Notes under the pieces: generated by a model
Database searches by the model: none
What the model was told of the DNA's origin: nothing
What the model saw: only the letters and a program-made list of their open reading frames with translations
From: Flavobacteriales bacterium
GTDB lineage: Bacteria; Bacteroidota; Bacteroidia; Flavobacteriales_D; Crocinitomicaceae
DNA: 7,055 nt
Reading direction: 5' to 3'
Assembly: GCA_947458985.1 (NCBI GenBank)
Contig: CANHBA010000116.1
Coordinates: forward strand, 1-7,055
In this document: positions 1 through 6,476 of the stretch, piece after piece
Layout of the letters: every line of letters starts with the position of its first letter
Position numbering within the stretch: position 1 is the first letter of the stretch
Translations under genes and position numbers: made by a program

Positions 1-536
1 CAGATGCCATCTGCGACGGCGAAAACGTTTACATCATTGGCATCATGCAGCATATCGAGCCGGCAGGTATTCACTCCGGCGATTCTTATGCTGTTTTACC
101 TCCTTACAACCTCGGTGATTTCGTCATCACACAAATCGAAGACATCACCAAAAAAATTGCCGTAGAGCTCAAAACAGTAGGTTTGCTCAATATTCAATTT
201 GCCATCAAAGACGACAAAGTATACGTCATTGAAGCCAACCCAAGAGCCTCGCGTACGGTTCCGTTCATCGCCAAAGCCTATGACGAACCCTACGTCAACT
301 ACGCCACTAAAGTCATGCTCGGCCACAACAAAGTCACCGACTTTAACTTCCAGCCGCGTAAAGAGGGCTACGCCATCAAAATCCCAGTGTTCTCTTACGA
401 GAAATTCCCTGATGTGAAGAAAGAATTAGGTCCAGAAATGAAATCTACCGGTGAGGCCATCCGCTTTATCAAAGATTTAAAGGATCCGTTCTTCACCAAA
501 ATTTACTCAGAGCGAAATATGCACCTCTCGCGTTAA
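1..536 (+). CDS. carB: Carbamoyl-phosphate synthase large subunit, C-terminal part (5' end outside window)
   Basis: The large subunit makes carbamoyl phosphate from ammonia (passed from the CarA glutaminase), bicarbonate and two ATP, feeding arginine and pyrimidine synthesis in the cytoplasm. The open frame is already running at base 3 (DAICDGENVYIIGIMQHIEP), so the ATG at 45 is internal, not the start. What is visible is the end of the second ATP-grasp domain: the HIEPAGIHSGDS signature, the metal and ATP-binding stretch IEANPRASRTVPF near bases 231-270, and the family's GPEMKSTGE motif near bases 430-456. The protein then stops about 25 residues later, ending NMHLSR. In E. coli CarB a further regulatory MGS-like domain of roughly 130-140 residues follows this point; here it is absent. 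The clean family-like ending and the terminator just after the stop argue for a natural short form rather than a frameshift. Identity is certain; the N-terminal part cannot be judged. Confidence 0.97.
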   Translation, partial: DAICDGENVYIIGIMQHIEPAGIHSGDSYAVLPPYNLGDFVITQIEDITKKIAVELKTVGLLNIQFAIKDDKVYVIEANPRASRTVPFIAKAYDEPYVNYATKVMLGHNKVTDFNFQPRKEGYAIKIPVFSYEKFPDVKKELGPEMKSTGEAIRFIKDLKDPFFTKIYSERNMHLSR

Positions 537-543
537 GTTTCCT

Positions 544-573
544 GCCGTGGTCTTTTATTAGGCCACGGCTTTT
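544..573 (+). terminator. Rho-independent terminator after carB
   Basis: The arms GCCGTGGTC (544-552) and GGCCACGGC (561-569) form a nine-pair stem with one T-G wobble, around the eight-base loop TTTTATTA (553-560), followed by TTTT at 570-573. It starts 8 bases after the carB stop, so it most likely ends the carB transcript. The T-tract is short, which makes it a modest terminator. It runs straight into the promoter box of the next gene. Confidence 0.8.
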
Positions 574-583
574 CGTATATTTG
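571..583 (+). promoter_or_regulatory. Bacteroidota-type promoter (-7 box) for the polyprenyl synthase operon
   Basis: Bases 576-583 read TATATTTG, an exact match to the Bacteroidota -7 consensus TAnnTTTG, preceded by TTTCG at 571-575. I see no TTG at the usual -33 distance; that space is taken by the carB terminator hairpin. The box ends only four bases before the ATG at 588, so transcription would begin at or within a few bases of the start codon. The same TTTCGTAnnTTTG string occurs on the minus strand before pdxJ, which supports its being a real element. Confidence 0.6.
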
Positions 584-587
584 TTAG

Positions 588-1559
588 ATGCAGCGCCTAG
601 ACGACATCACCGCACCCATTCAGCAAGAATTGCTCGATTTTGAAATCCATTTTCAAAATGCGATGCACGCCGATGTCGCCCTGCTAGACAAAGTCACCAG
701 CTATATCGTCAAGCGCAAGGGCAAGCAACTGCGCCCAATGTTCGTCTTTTTGAGCGCCAAAATGCTCGGCGACATCAACCCCATCACTTTTGATGCCACT
801 ACACTTGTAGAACTTCTACACACCGCCACCCTTGTCCACGACGACGTCGTCGACGACGCTGCCGAACGCCGCGGCTTTTTCTCCGTCAATGCACTTTGGA
901 AAAACAAAATTGCAGTGCTTGTGGGCGACTACATGCTTTCGCGTATTTTGCTTATTTCTATTGAAAAGCGCAACCTAGACCTCCTCGAAATTGTGGCGCG
1001 CGCCGTTCAAGAAATGTCTGAAGGCGAGCTGCTTCAAATTGAAAAAGCCCGTCACCTAGACATCACCGAAGAGGTATATTACGAAGTCATCCGCAAAAAA
1101 ACCGCATCGCTCATTGCCACTTGCTGTGAGGCCGGAGCCCTCAGTGTTGGCGCGCAAGAAGAACGCGCTCGTATGCGCCAGTTTGGCGAACTAATAGGCC
1201 TTGCATTTCAAATCAAAGACGACATCTTCGATTACGGCACCGGCGAGCATATCGGCAAGCCAACCGGCATCGATATCCGCGAGCAAAAAATGACACTTCC
1301 GCTCATCTATGCCTTGCAAAATGCGCCAGCAGCCATTCAAAAAGAACTGCGTTACATCATCAAAAACGAATACGACGTAAGTCACCGCGTGCAGCGTGCT
1401 ATTCAACTTGTTTGGGAATCCGGAGGGGTGCAGTACGCACAAAAGCGCATGGAGGCCCTAGCTGCTCAGGCACTAGAAATTTTAAGTTCGTACCCCGACA
1501 GCCCCGCAAAAGCTTCGTTAATAGGTTTGGTGGCCTATACCATGAACCGTGAAAAATAA
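588..1559 (+). CDS. All-trans polyprenyl diphosphate synthase (ispB-like)
   Basis: Cytoplasmic trans-prenyltransferase that condenses isopentenyl diphosphate units onto an allylic primer; in this lineage the long chain would supply the menaquinone side chain. The 323 residues match the family's usual length. Both Mg-binding aspartate motifs are intact: DDVVDD at residues 85-90 (first Asp-rich motif) and FQIKDDIFD at 207-215 (second). The IPP-binding GKQLRP lies near residue 45. Residues just before the first motif are small or medium (TATLVHDD), with alanine at the fifth position upstream, which fits a long-chain rather than farnesyl product; exact chain length cannot be read. The ATG at 588 is preferred because the N-terminal helix before GKQLRP is the length usual for this family. 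There is no Shine-Dalgarno and the promoter box sits four bases upstream. It is the first gene of the run that continues through the lipoprotein, dnaG and the channel. Confidence 0.94.
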   Translation: MQRLDDITAPIQQELLDFEIHFQNAMHADVALLDKVTSYIVKRKGKQLRPMFVFLSAKMLGDINPITFDATTLVELLHTATLVHDDVVDDAAERRGFFSVNALWKNKIAVLVGDYMLSRILLISIEKRNLDLLEIVARAVQEMSEGELLQIEKARHLDITEEVYYEVIRKKTASLIATCCEAGALSVGAQEERARMRQFGELIGLAFQIKDDIFDYGTGEHIGKPTGIDIREQKMTLPLIYALQNAPAAIQKELRYIIKNEYDVSHRVQRAIQLVWESGGVQYAQKRMEALAAQALEILSSYPDSPAKASLIGLVAYTMNREK

Positions 1560-1563
1560 TTCC

Positions 1564-1968
1564 ATGAAACACTTTCTGACTCTACTTCTTGTCCTTTTAA
1601 CCATTACCTTGCCTGCTTGCTCAGACAATAAAAACAAGTCAACCACCAAAGAAGTGGCTCCAGAAGAGCTCGTCGAAATCAAAGACGGTCATTACAAAGA
1701 ATGGTATCCAGGTAAAAAACAAGTGAAATACCAAGGCGAACTCAATCAAAAAGGAGCCCGCGAAGGCAAATGGAATTTCTACAGCGAAAAAGGAACCCTC
1801 CTTTCTTTCACTTTTTATGATGCCGGCAAGAAAAACGGCTACTCAGTGGTGAAGTATCCGAACGGAAAAATTCACTATTACGGCGAATATAAAGACGATC
1901 AAATGGTTGGTGAATGGATTACCTACGACCAACAAGGACAGAAAACCGTTAAAAACTTCAATCCTTAA
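1564..1968 (+). CDS. Small lipoprotein with MORN/YwqK-type repeats
   Basis: Predicted 134-residue lipoprotein of unknown function. Residues 1-19 form a classic lipoprotein signal: MKH, a run of Leu/Thr/Ile, then the lipobox LPAC with Cys19 as the lipidated residue. The mature chain begins SDNKNK, then a charged linker. From about residue 43 it consists of aromatic/glycine repeats, with such pieces as YKEWYPG (44-50), GKWNFYSEKG (68-77), VVKYPNGKIHYYGEY (95-109) and GEWITYDQQG (116-125). This is the MORN_2 pattern, which annotation pipelines often label a YwqK-family antitoxin; I see no partner toxin, so that label should not be read as function. The ATG at 1564, four bases after the preceding stop, is chosen because the signal peptide starts there; an in-frame GTG at 1549 overlaps the previous gene. 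The stop abuts the dnaG ATG with no gap. Likely anchored in the outer membrane facing the periplasm or the surface; location is inferred. Confidence 0.85.
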   Translation: MKHFLTLLLVLLTITLPACSDNKNKSTTKEVAPEELVEIKDGHYKEWYPGKKQVKYQGELNQKGAREGKWNFYSEKGTLLSFTFYDAGKKNGYSVVKYPNGKIHYYGEYKDDQMVGEWITYDQQGQKTVKNFNP

Positions 1969-3927
1969 ATGAGCAAAATTCCGCCGCATATTGTCGATCA
2001 AATTCTACAGACCGCCCGCATTGAAGAGGTGATCGGAGAATTTGTGCAACTCAAGCGCGCGGGTTCTAACCTCAAAGGCCTTAGTCCCTTTACCGACGAA
2101 AAAACACCTTCATTTGTCGTTTCTCCTGCCAAGCAGATTTTTAAATGCTTTTCTACTGGAAAGGGCGGAAACGCCGCGAGTTTTCTCATGGAAAAAGAGC
2201 ACTTCAGCTATCCCGAAGCGCTCCGCTGGTTGGCCAAGCGCTACAACATCGAAGTGCCAGAAGAGCGCGAAGCCACCGCTGAAGAGCTCGCAGCACTCAA
2301 CGAACGCGAGAGCTTCCTGATCATCAACGAGTTTGCTAAAAATGCTTTTTCAGAGATGCTACTCAATTCCCAAGAGGGAAAGGCTATAGGTTTGTCGTAT
2401 TTTGAAGAACGCGGTTTTACGCTCGCTACCATAGACAAATTCCAACTCGGCTACTGCCTAAACACCGGCTCCGCCTTTACCGACCTCGCACTCGAAAAAG
2501 GATACAACAAAGATTACCTCGAGGCTATAGGCCTCACTAAGTCTAAAGACGAACGCACCTTTGATTTTTTTAAAGGCCGCGTCATGTTTCCAATTCACAG
2601 CGTTTCGGGTCGCGTATTAGGCTTTGGTGGCCGCACCTTGCTTTCTGATAAAAAAGTCGCCAAATATTTCAACTCTCCTGAGAGCATCATCTACAACAAG
2701 AGCGAAATCCTTTATGGTTTGTATTTCGCCAAAGGAGACATCGTCAAGTACAACGAATGTTTGCTCTGTGAGGGCTATACCGACGTCATCAGTATGCACC
2801 AAGCAGGCATCCAAAATGTCGTGTCGTCTTCGGGTACTTCTTTAACAAAAGAACAAGTCAAGTTAGTCAGTCGCTACACCAAGAACCTCACTATTCTCTA
2901 CGACGGCGATGCAGCTGGTATCAAAGCTAGTTTCCGTGGCATTGACCTCATTTTAGAAGAAGGCCTCAACGTGAAAGTCGTGCTTTTTCCCGACGGCGAA
3001 GACCCCGACTCCTTCTCTAAATCGAGGTCCTCGGCCGAGTTAAGCGCTTATATAGCTGGTCACAAACAAGATTTCATTTCTTTTAAGGCCAGTATTTTGC
3101 TTGCCGATGGCGCCAACGATCCAATTCTTCGGGCAGGGCTCATCAAAGACATCGTGCATTCGGTTTCTCTCATTCCAGATCAAATTACGCGCTCTGTCTA
3201 CGTACAACAGCTCGCGCAGCAATTTGATATTTCAGAGACGATCGTACAGTCTGAATTGCTCAATTTGCGCAAGTCTGCCATGGCGAAAACCTATCAAGAC
3301 CCAGCTATTGGTGCGCTAGAACTCCCTAAAAATCCAACACCACAATCCTTAGAAGCGTCGCTAGAAACAGCCGCTGACCACACCATTTTTGAAGCCGAAC
3401 TCATTCGGGTACTGATCAAATACGGAACCCGGGCCCTTATTTGGCAAGAGCCAGGACAGCCCCAAACACAAACGAGCGTCATCGAACTCATCGTCCATGA
3501 ACTTCAAAAAGACGAGCTCTTTTTTGAAACACCGCTCTTCGAAGAAATTTACCGCATTTTTGAAAAAGGAGCTTTGGAAGAGCAAACACTCTATGAATCT
3601 AGTTTCTTTTTGCGCCACGAAAACCAGCAAATTGTCCAATTTGTAGCCGACATCGAAGCCCATGAACAAGAATTGAGTCATAACTGGGTGGCGCGCTACA
3701 AAATTCAAACAAAGTCTGAATCCGACGACCTCCATCAAACAGTTGTTGAGGTCATCTACCGCTTTAAATTAGCCTTTGTGGAGCAAAAAATCAATCAAAT
3801 CCGCAGCGAAATAACCCAAGACACTTTAAAAGACGACGACCTTCTTTTAGCTCTCGGCGAACTCGTGAGTTTGGAAAAGGTCAAGATGCTGCTCTCTGAA
3901 CAAATCGGAATTACCCTAATTCGCTGA
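1969..3927 (+). CDS. dnaG: DNA primase DnaG
   Basis: Primase synthesises the short RNA primers for lagging-strand replication and works with the DnaB helicase. The 652-residue product has the standard layout: CHC2-type N-terminal domain (about 1-100), catalytic core N-part (about 120-250, with FFKGRVMFPIHSVSGRVLGF and YFNSPES), TOPRIM domain with EGYTDVI (Glu268 and Asp272), DGDAAG (312-317, Asp312 and Asp314) and EDPDSF (Asp345 and Asp347), then a divergent C-terminal helicase-binding region from about 450. The core catalytic acidic residues are all present, so the enzyme should be active. The oddity is the zinc finger: positions that carry Cys, His, Cys and Cys in E. coli are Ser39, Thr42, Cys60 and Thr63 here, while the surrounding residues (PFTDEKTPSFVVSP, CFSTGKGGN) are well kept. 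Its ATG directly follows the lipoprotein's TAA, with no Shine-Dalgarno, suggesting translational coupling. It is not next to rpsU or rpoD as in E. coli. Confidence 0.98.
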   Translation: MSKIPPHIVDQILQTARIEEVIGEFVQLKRAGSNLKGLSPFTDEKTPSFVVSPAKQIFKCFSTGKGGNAASFLMEKEHFSYPEALRWLAKRYNIEVPEEREATAEELAALNERESFLIINEFAKNAFSEMLLNSQEGKAIGLSYFEERGFTLATIDKFQLGYCLNTGSAFTDLALEKGYNKDYLEAIGLTKSKDERTFDFFKGRVMFPIHSVSGRVLGFGGRTLLSDKKVAKYFNSPESIIYNKSEILYGLYFAKGDIVKYNECLLCEGYTDVISMHQAGIQNVVSSSGTSLTKEQVKLVSRYTKNLTILYDGDAAGIKASFRGIDLILEEGLNVKVVLFPDGEDPDSFSKSRSSAELSAYIAGHKQDFISFKASILLADGANDPILRAGLIKDIVHSVSLIPDQITRSVYVQQLAQQFDISETIVQSELLNLRKSAMAKTYQDPAIGALELPKNPTPQSLEASLETAADHTIFEAELIRVLIKYGTRALIWQEPGQPQTQTSVIELIVHELQKDELFFETPLFEEIYRIFEKGALEEQTLYESSFFLRHENQQIVQFVADIEAHEQELSHNWVARYKIQTKSESDDLHQTVVEVIYRFKLAFVEQKINQIRSEITQDTLKDDDLLLALGELVSLEKVKMLLSEQIGITLIR

Positions 3928-3928
3928 T

Positions 3929-5053
3929 ATGTTTGCAGAAACTCTATTTTACATTGGCCCCTACAAAATTTGCTTTTGGAATCTTATTTTTCTAATACTG
4001 ATTTTTTTAGCTGCGGTCATCCTGCGCCGCTTGGTTCATAAAGCTTTAAAAGGTTATGTCAAAAGTGCCAATCTCCAATTGGAAGCCAAGCAAATGGCTC
4101 GCTTGCGCCTCGTTAGCCAAAGTGTTTATTTATTGGCAATTTACGTGGCAATCTTAAGCTTACGCTACAACAACGGTCATGTCACCTTCAACGATTTCTT
4201 GCGTTTCAAACTCCTGTCTTTTGACAGCTTTAAAATCGATTTTGCCGACATCTTAATTGTTATTTCCGTCTTTTTTGGCGCCAAAATCGCCACTAACCTC
4301 ACGCGGCTCTATTTTGCGCGTCGTTACAAAAACAACCCCAACATCGATGCCGGGACAGAATTTGTCTACAATCAGCTCGCTAAATACTTTATCTACGTCA
4401 GTTCCATCTTGCTTTGCTTCAAGCTGCTCGGTATAGACCTCATGATATTACTGACCAGTTCGGTTGGTCTTCTGGTGGGCCTCGGCCTCGGACTTCAGGA
4501 TGTTTTCAAAGACATGATTGCCGGAATAGTCTTACTTTTTGAGGGTAATTTAAGGGTTGGTGATATCGTCGAGATCAACGGCAAAACCAAAACAGCTGCG
4601 CAAAGCAATGAGTCTATGGTGGCCAAAATTGTCAAGATCAATGTGCGCACCACTCAAATCCAGACCCGAGAAGGAAACGTGCTCATTATTCCCAATACGC
4701 ACCTCACCCAAGACCGCATTGAAAACTGGAGCCACGGCTCAGAACTGACGCGCTTTACCATCAAATTAGCAGTGGCGTACGGTGCCGACCTCACCTTAAT
4801 TGAACGCTTGCTCAAGCAGGCAGCCTTAGCGCATCCAAAAGTCAAAAAAAACAATCCTGTTATGGTACGACTCGCTGATTTTGGCGACGCAGGTCTAGAA
4901 CTCGAACTCGTCTTTTGGGCCGATCAAAGTTGGGATATCAACAACTATAAGTCGGAAATCAGGTTGGAAATCGATCGCCTCTTTAGAGCGTATTCCATTG
5001 AAATTCCTTATCCGCAGCGCGTGCTGCATCAGGCGCCTCAGCGCAATTCGTAG
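3929..5053 (+). CDS. MscS-family mechanosensitive ion channel
   Basis: Inner-membrane channel expected to open under membrane tension and release solutes during hypo-osmotic shock. The 374-residue protein shows hydrophobic segments at about 14-32, 61-78, 105-124 and 152-168, then the pore-lining helix at about 171-203, rich in small residues (SSVGLLVGLGLGLQDVFKDM). The MscS beta domain follows (LRVGDIVEING at 208-218, IIPNTHLTQDRIENWS around 250-266), then the alpha/beta C-terminal domain ending at the conserved IPYPQRV. It has about two more transmembrane segments than the three-helix E. coli MscS. Compared with E. coli MscS the beta domain carries about ten extra residues, roughly K219-M230. 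The gene starts one base after the dnaG TGA, so it is probably the last gene of the operon. Its last 16 bases overlap the end of convergent pdxJ. I leave the symbol blank because the family has many paralogues. Confidence 0.93.
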   Translation: MFAETLFYIGPYKICFWNLIFLILIFLAAVILRRLVHKALKGYVKSANLQLEAKQMARLRLVSQSVYLLAIYVAILSLRYNNGHVTFNDFLRFKLLSFDSFKIDFADILIVISVFFGAKIATNLTRLYFARRYKNNPNIDAGTEFVYNQLAKYFIYVSSILLCFKLLGIDLMILLTSSVGLLVGLGLGLQDVFKDMIAGIVLLFEGNLRVGDIVEINGKTKTAAQSNESMVAKIVKINVRTTQIQTREGNVLIIPNTHLTQDRIENWSHGSELTRFTIKLAVAYGADLTLIERLLKQAALAHPKVKKNNPVMVRLADFGDAGLELELVFWADQSWDINNYKSEIRLEIDRLFRAYSIEIPYPQRVLHQAPQRNS

Positions 5054-5751
5054 AGATACCTTTGAATGGTGTTTTCTATGCCCAAGTAGAGCGCATCTGA
5101 AATGAGCGCATGTCCGATAGAAACTTCGTCGAGTGCACAAAGTTCAGCTTTCAAAAATGCCAAATTCTCCAAACTGAGGTCATGGCCTGCATTGATACTC
5201 AAGCCTAAATTTACGGCGTGTTGTGCCGCCAACTTATAGGGCGCAACAGCTGCATTTTTATCAGTGCTGTAGTGTTCGGCGTAAGGGCCAGTATAAAATT
5301 CAATGCGTTCGGTCCCCAGGGCTTTGGCTTGGTCGAGTTGTGAGAGATCGGTTTCCATGAACAGCGAAACACGAACGCCTAAAGCCTGAATTTGAGCAAT
5401 AATTGGCGCGAGAAATTTGGCTTGGCGGATGCAATCCCAACCTGCGTTGGAAGTGAGTACACCCGGTGGATCCGGTACCAAAGTGGCCTGAGCAGGGCGG
5501 AGGTCTTTGATGAGTTGCAGATAGCGCGCATCTGGGTAGCCTTCGATATTGAATTCTGTTTGAATGCGGTCGTGAAGGTCGTAGCAATCTTGGGCGGTAA
5601 TATGGCGTTCATCGGGTCTTGGATGCACGGTAATCCCCTGCGCACCGAATCTTTCGGCGTCGAGCGCAAATTGCAACACGTTTGGTGTTTGACCACCACG
5701 TGCATTGCGCAAGGTTGCGATTTTATTGATATTCACGCTGAGTCTGGTCAT
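5038..5751 (-). CDS. pdxJ: Pyridoxine 5'-phosphate synthase PdxJ
   Basis: Catalyses the last ring-forming step of the DXP-dependent vitamin B6 pathway, condensing 1-deoxy-xylulose 5-phosphate with 3-amino-2-oxopropyl phosphate to pyridoxine 5'-phosphate, in the cytoplasm. The 237-residue (beta/alpha)8 barrel has the family's length and motifs: NINKIATLRNARGG (7-20), GITVHPRPDERHI with His43, NIEGYP with Glu70, LVPDPPG (91-97) and NAGHDL with His190. These correspond to the His, Glu and His catalytic residues known from E. coli. The ATG at 5751 (MTRLSVNI) is chosen over an upstream in-frame TTG at 5772, because the family normally begins right before the first barrel strand and because the TTG lies inside the promoter box. 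At the conserved N-terminal motif E. coli has NIDHIATLRN; here it is NINKIATLRN, which I recall as common in Bacteroidota. Divergent from the CBS gene; converges on the channel gene with a 16-base overlap. Confidence 0.97.
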   Translation of the reverse strand: MTRLSVNINKIATLRNARGGQTPNVLQFALDAERFGAQGITVHPRPDERHITAQDCYDLHDRIQTEFNIEGYPDARYLQLIKDLRPAQATLVPDPPGVLTSNAGWDCIRQAKFLAPIIAQIQALGVRVSLFMETDLSQLDQAKALGTERIEFYTGPYAEHYSTDKNAAVAPYKLAAQHAVNLGLSINAGHDLSLENLAFLKAELCALDEVSIGHALISDALYLGIENTIQRYLYELR

Positions 5752-5769
5752 GGCACAATAATTGAGTTG

Positions 5770-5782
5770 CAAAAGTACGAAA
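5770..5782 (-). promoter_or_regulatory. Bacteroidota-type promoter (-7 box) for pdxJ
   Basis: Read on the minus strand, this is TTTCGTACTTTTG, containing TACTTTTG, an exact match to TAnnTTTG. The box ends 18 bases before the pdxJ ATG at 5751, which would leave a leader of roughly 10-15 bases. A TTG occurs only nine bases upstream of the box, too close to be a standard -33 element. The string differs from the promoter at 571-583 only in the two unspecified positions. Confidence 0.6.
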
Positions 5783-5793
5783 CATTCAAGGAA

Positions 5794-5805
5794 TTTAGTA
5801 TTTTG
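5794..5805 (+). promoter_or_regulatory. Possible weak promoter for the CBS-nadK pair
   Basis: TTTAGTATTTTG resembles the TTTCGTAnnTTTG strings before the polyprenyl synthase and pdxJ, but has one base fewer between TA and TTTG and A in place of C. It ends eight bases before the ATG at 5814. No TTG sits at a suitable -33 distance. Since nothing else in the 62-base divergent region 5752-5813 could serve the plus-strand pair, it is the best candidate, but the call is tentative. Confidence 0.35.
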
Positions 5806-5813
5806 CGCCCACT

Positions 5814-6476
5814 ATGAGAGCTTCTAATATACTTTCAGATCAAATCCCTCCATTATTGCACACCGATACCGGTGAAAAAGCGCTGTTCTGGATGGATGAA
5901 TTTCAGGTCAATCACCTTCCCGTCCTTAAAAACGGGAATTTTGTGGGTCTTGTTTCTGAATCCGAATTACTAGATCAATCCGACCTCGACCAAAGCCTAG
6001 ATCTGTTATTTCAGCACCTCCCGCGTCCTTTTGCTTTTGCCGATGCGCACTTATTTGATTTACTCCAACATTTTGCACTCTTCAAATTAACGGTTCTTCC
6101 CGTATTAGACCGCCAAGAAAATTACTTAGGTGTCATTAGCGCCCAAGAATTACTGCAATTATTGGCCGAAACCAGCGGGCTCAATGAGTCAGGTTCTGTT
6201 TTGGTGCTAGAAATGAATGCCAATGACTATACCTTAGCACAAATTGCCCAGATTGTCGAAAGCAATCAGGCTAAAATCCTGAATTTATTTGTGAGTAATA
6301 TCCCAGATAGCACCAAAATTCAAGTCAATTTGCGCCTCAATCAACAAAACCTAAGTGCAATTATCCGTACCTTTGAGCGCTATGATTACCAAGTGCTAGC
6401 GAGCTTTCAAGACAGTCAACAACCAGACGAACTCCAAGACCGCTACCAAGAACTCATGCATTATTTAAGCATGTAA
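5814..6476 (+). CDS. CBS-pair protein with C-terminal ACT-like domain
   Basis: A 220-residue predicted cytoplasmic protein without a catalytic domain. Residues about 8-55 form the first CBS motif (HLPVLKNGNFVGLVSESELL) and about 70-120 the second (TVLPVLDRQENYLGVISAQELL); the pair normally folds into a Bateman module that binds adenosine nucleotides or related ligands. Residues about 128-205 (from SVLVLEMNANDYTLAQIAQI to YQVLASF) have the alternating strand/helix order of an ACT-like ligand-binding fold, an assignment made by pattern and less sure than the CBS pair. The combination looks like a sensor or regulatory subunit. Its TAA overlaps the nadK ATG by one base (TAATG), so the two proteins are probably made together. 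No Shine-Dalgarno precedes the ATG. I recall this neighbour of nadK in many flavobacteria, but its function is not known to me. Confidence 0.88.
   Translation: MRASNILSDQIPPLLHTDTGEKALFWMDEFQVNHLPVLKNGNFVGLVSESELLDQSDLDQSLDLLFQHLPRPFAFADAHLFDLLQHFALFKLTVLPVLDRQENYLGVISAQELLQLLAETSGLNESGSVLVLEMNANDYTLAQIAQIVESNQAKILNLFVSNIPDSTKIQVNLRLNQQNLSAIIRTFERYDYQVLASFQDSQQPDELQDRYQELMHYLSM

Noticed and set aside
840..857. Overlapping perfect palindromes in GACGACGTCGTCGACGAC
   Set aside because: This is the codon run for the DDVVDD catalytic motif; the symmetry follows from GAC and GTC codons rather than from a binding site.
1549..1563. Upstream GTG start for the lipoprotein
   Set aside because: It would add five residues before the signal peptide and overlap the synthase gene; the ATG at 1564 begins a perfect lipoprotein signal.
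1564..1968. Reading the MORN/YwqK lipoprotein as an antitoxin of a toxin-antitoxin pair
   Set aside because: No toxin-like neighbour exists; the flanking genes are a prenyl synthase and primase, and the protein has an export signal.
3361..3738. 125-codon minus-strand open frame opposite the dnaG C-terminal region
   Set aside because: Antisense to the primase coding sequence, no promoter box, no family features; treated as a shadow frame.
3928..3935. TATGTTTG, an exact TAnnTTTG match at the mscS-type gene start
   Set aside because: It overlaps the ATG itself, so a transcript from it would begin inside the coding region and miss the start codon; no -33 element precedes it. Probably chance.
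5014..5027. Small hairpin GCAGC-GCGT-GCTGC near the end of the channel gene
   Set aside because: Only five pairs, inside coding sequence, and no T-tract follows on either strand, so it does not qualify as a terminator.
5752..5772. Upstream TTG start for pdxJ
   Set aside because: It adds seven residues not expected in the family and its TTG is part of the -7 promoter box, so it would probably not be transcribed.
5392..5817. 141-codon plus-strand open frame opposite pdxJ
   Set aside because: It lies antisense to well-conserved PdxJ sequence, crosses the divergent promoter region, and its product has no recognisable domain; it is a shadow of pdxJ codon structure.
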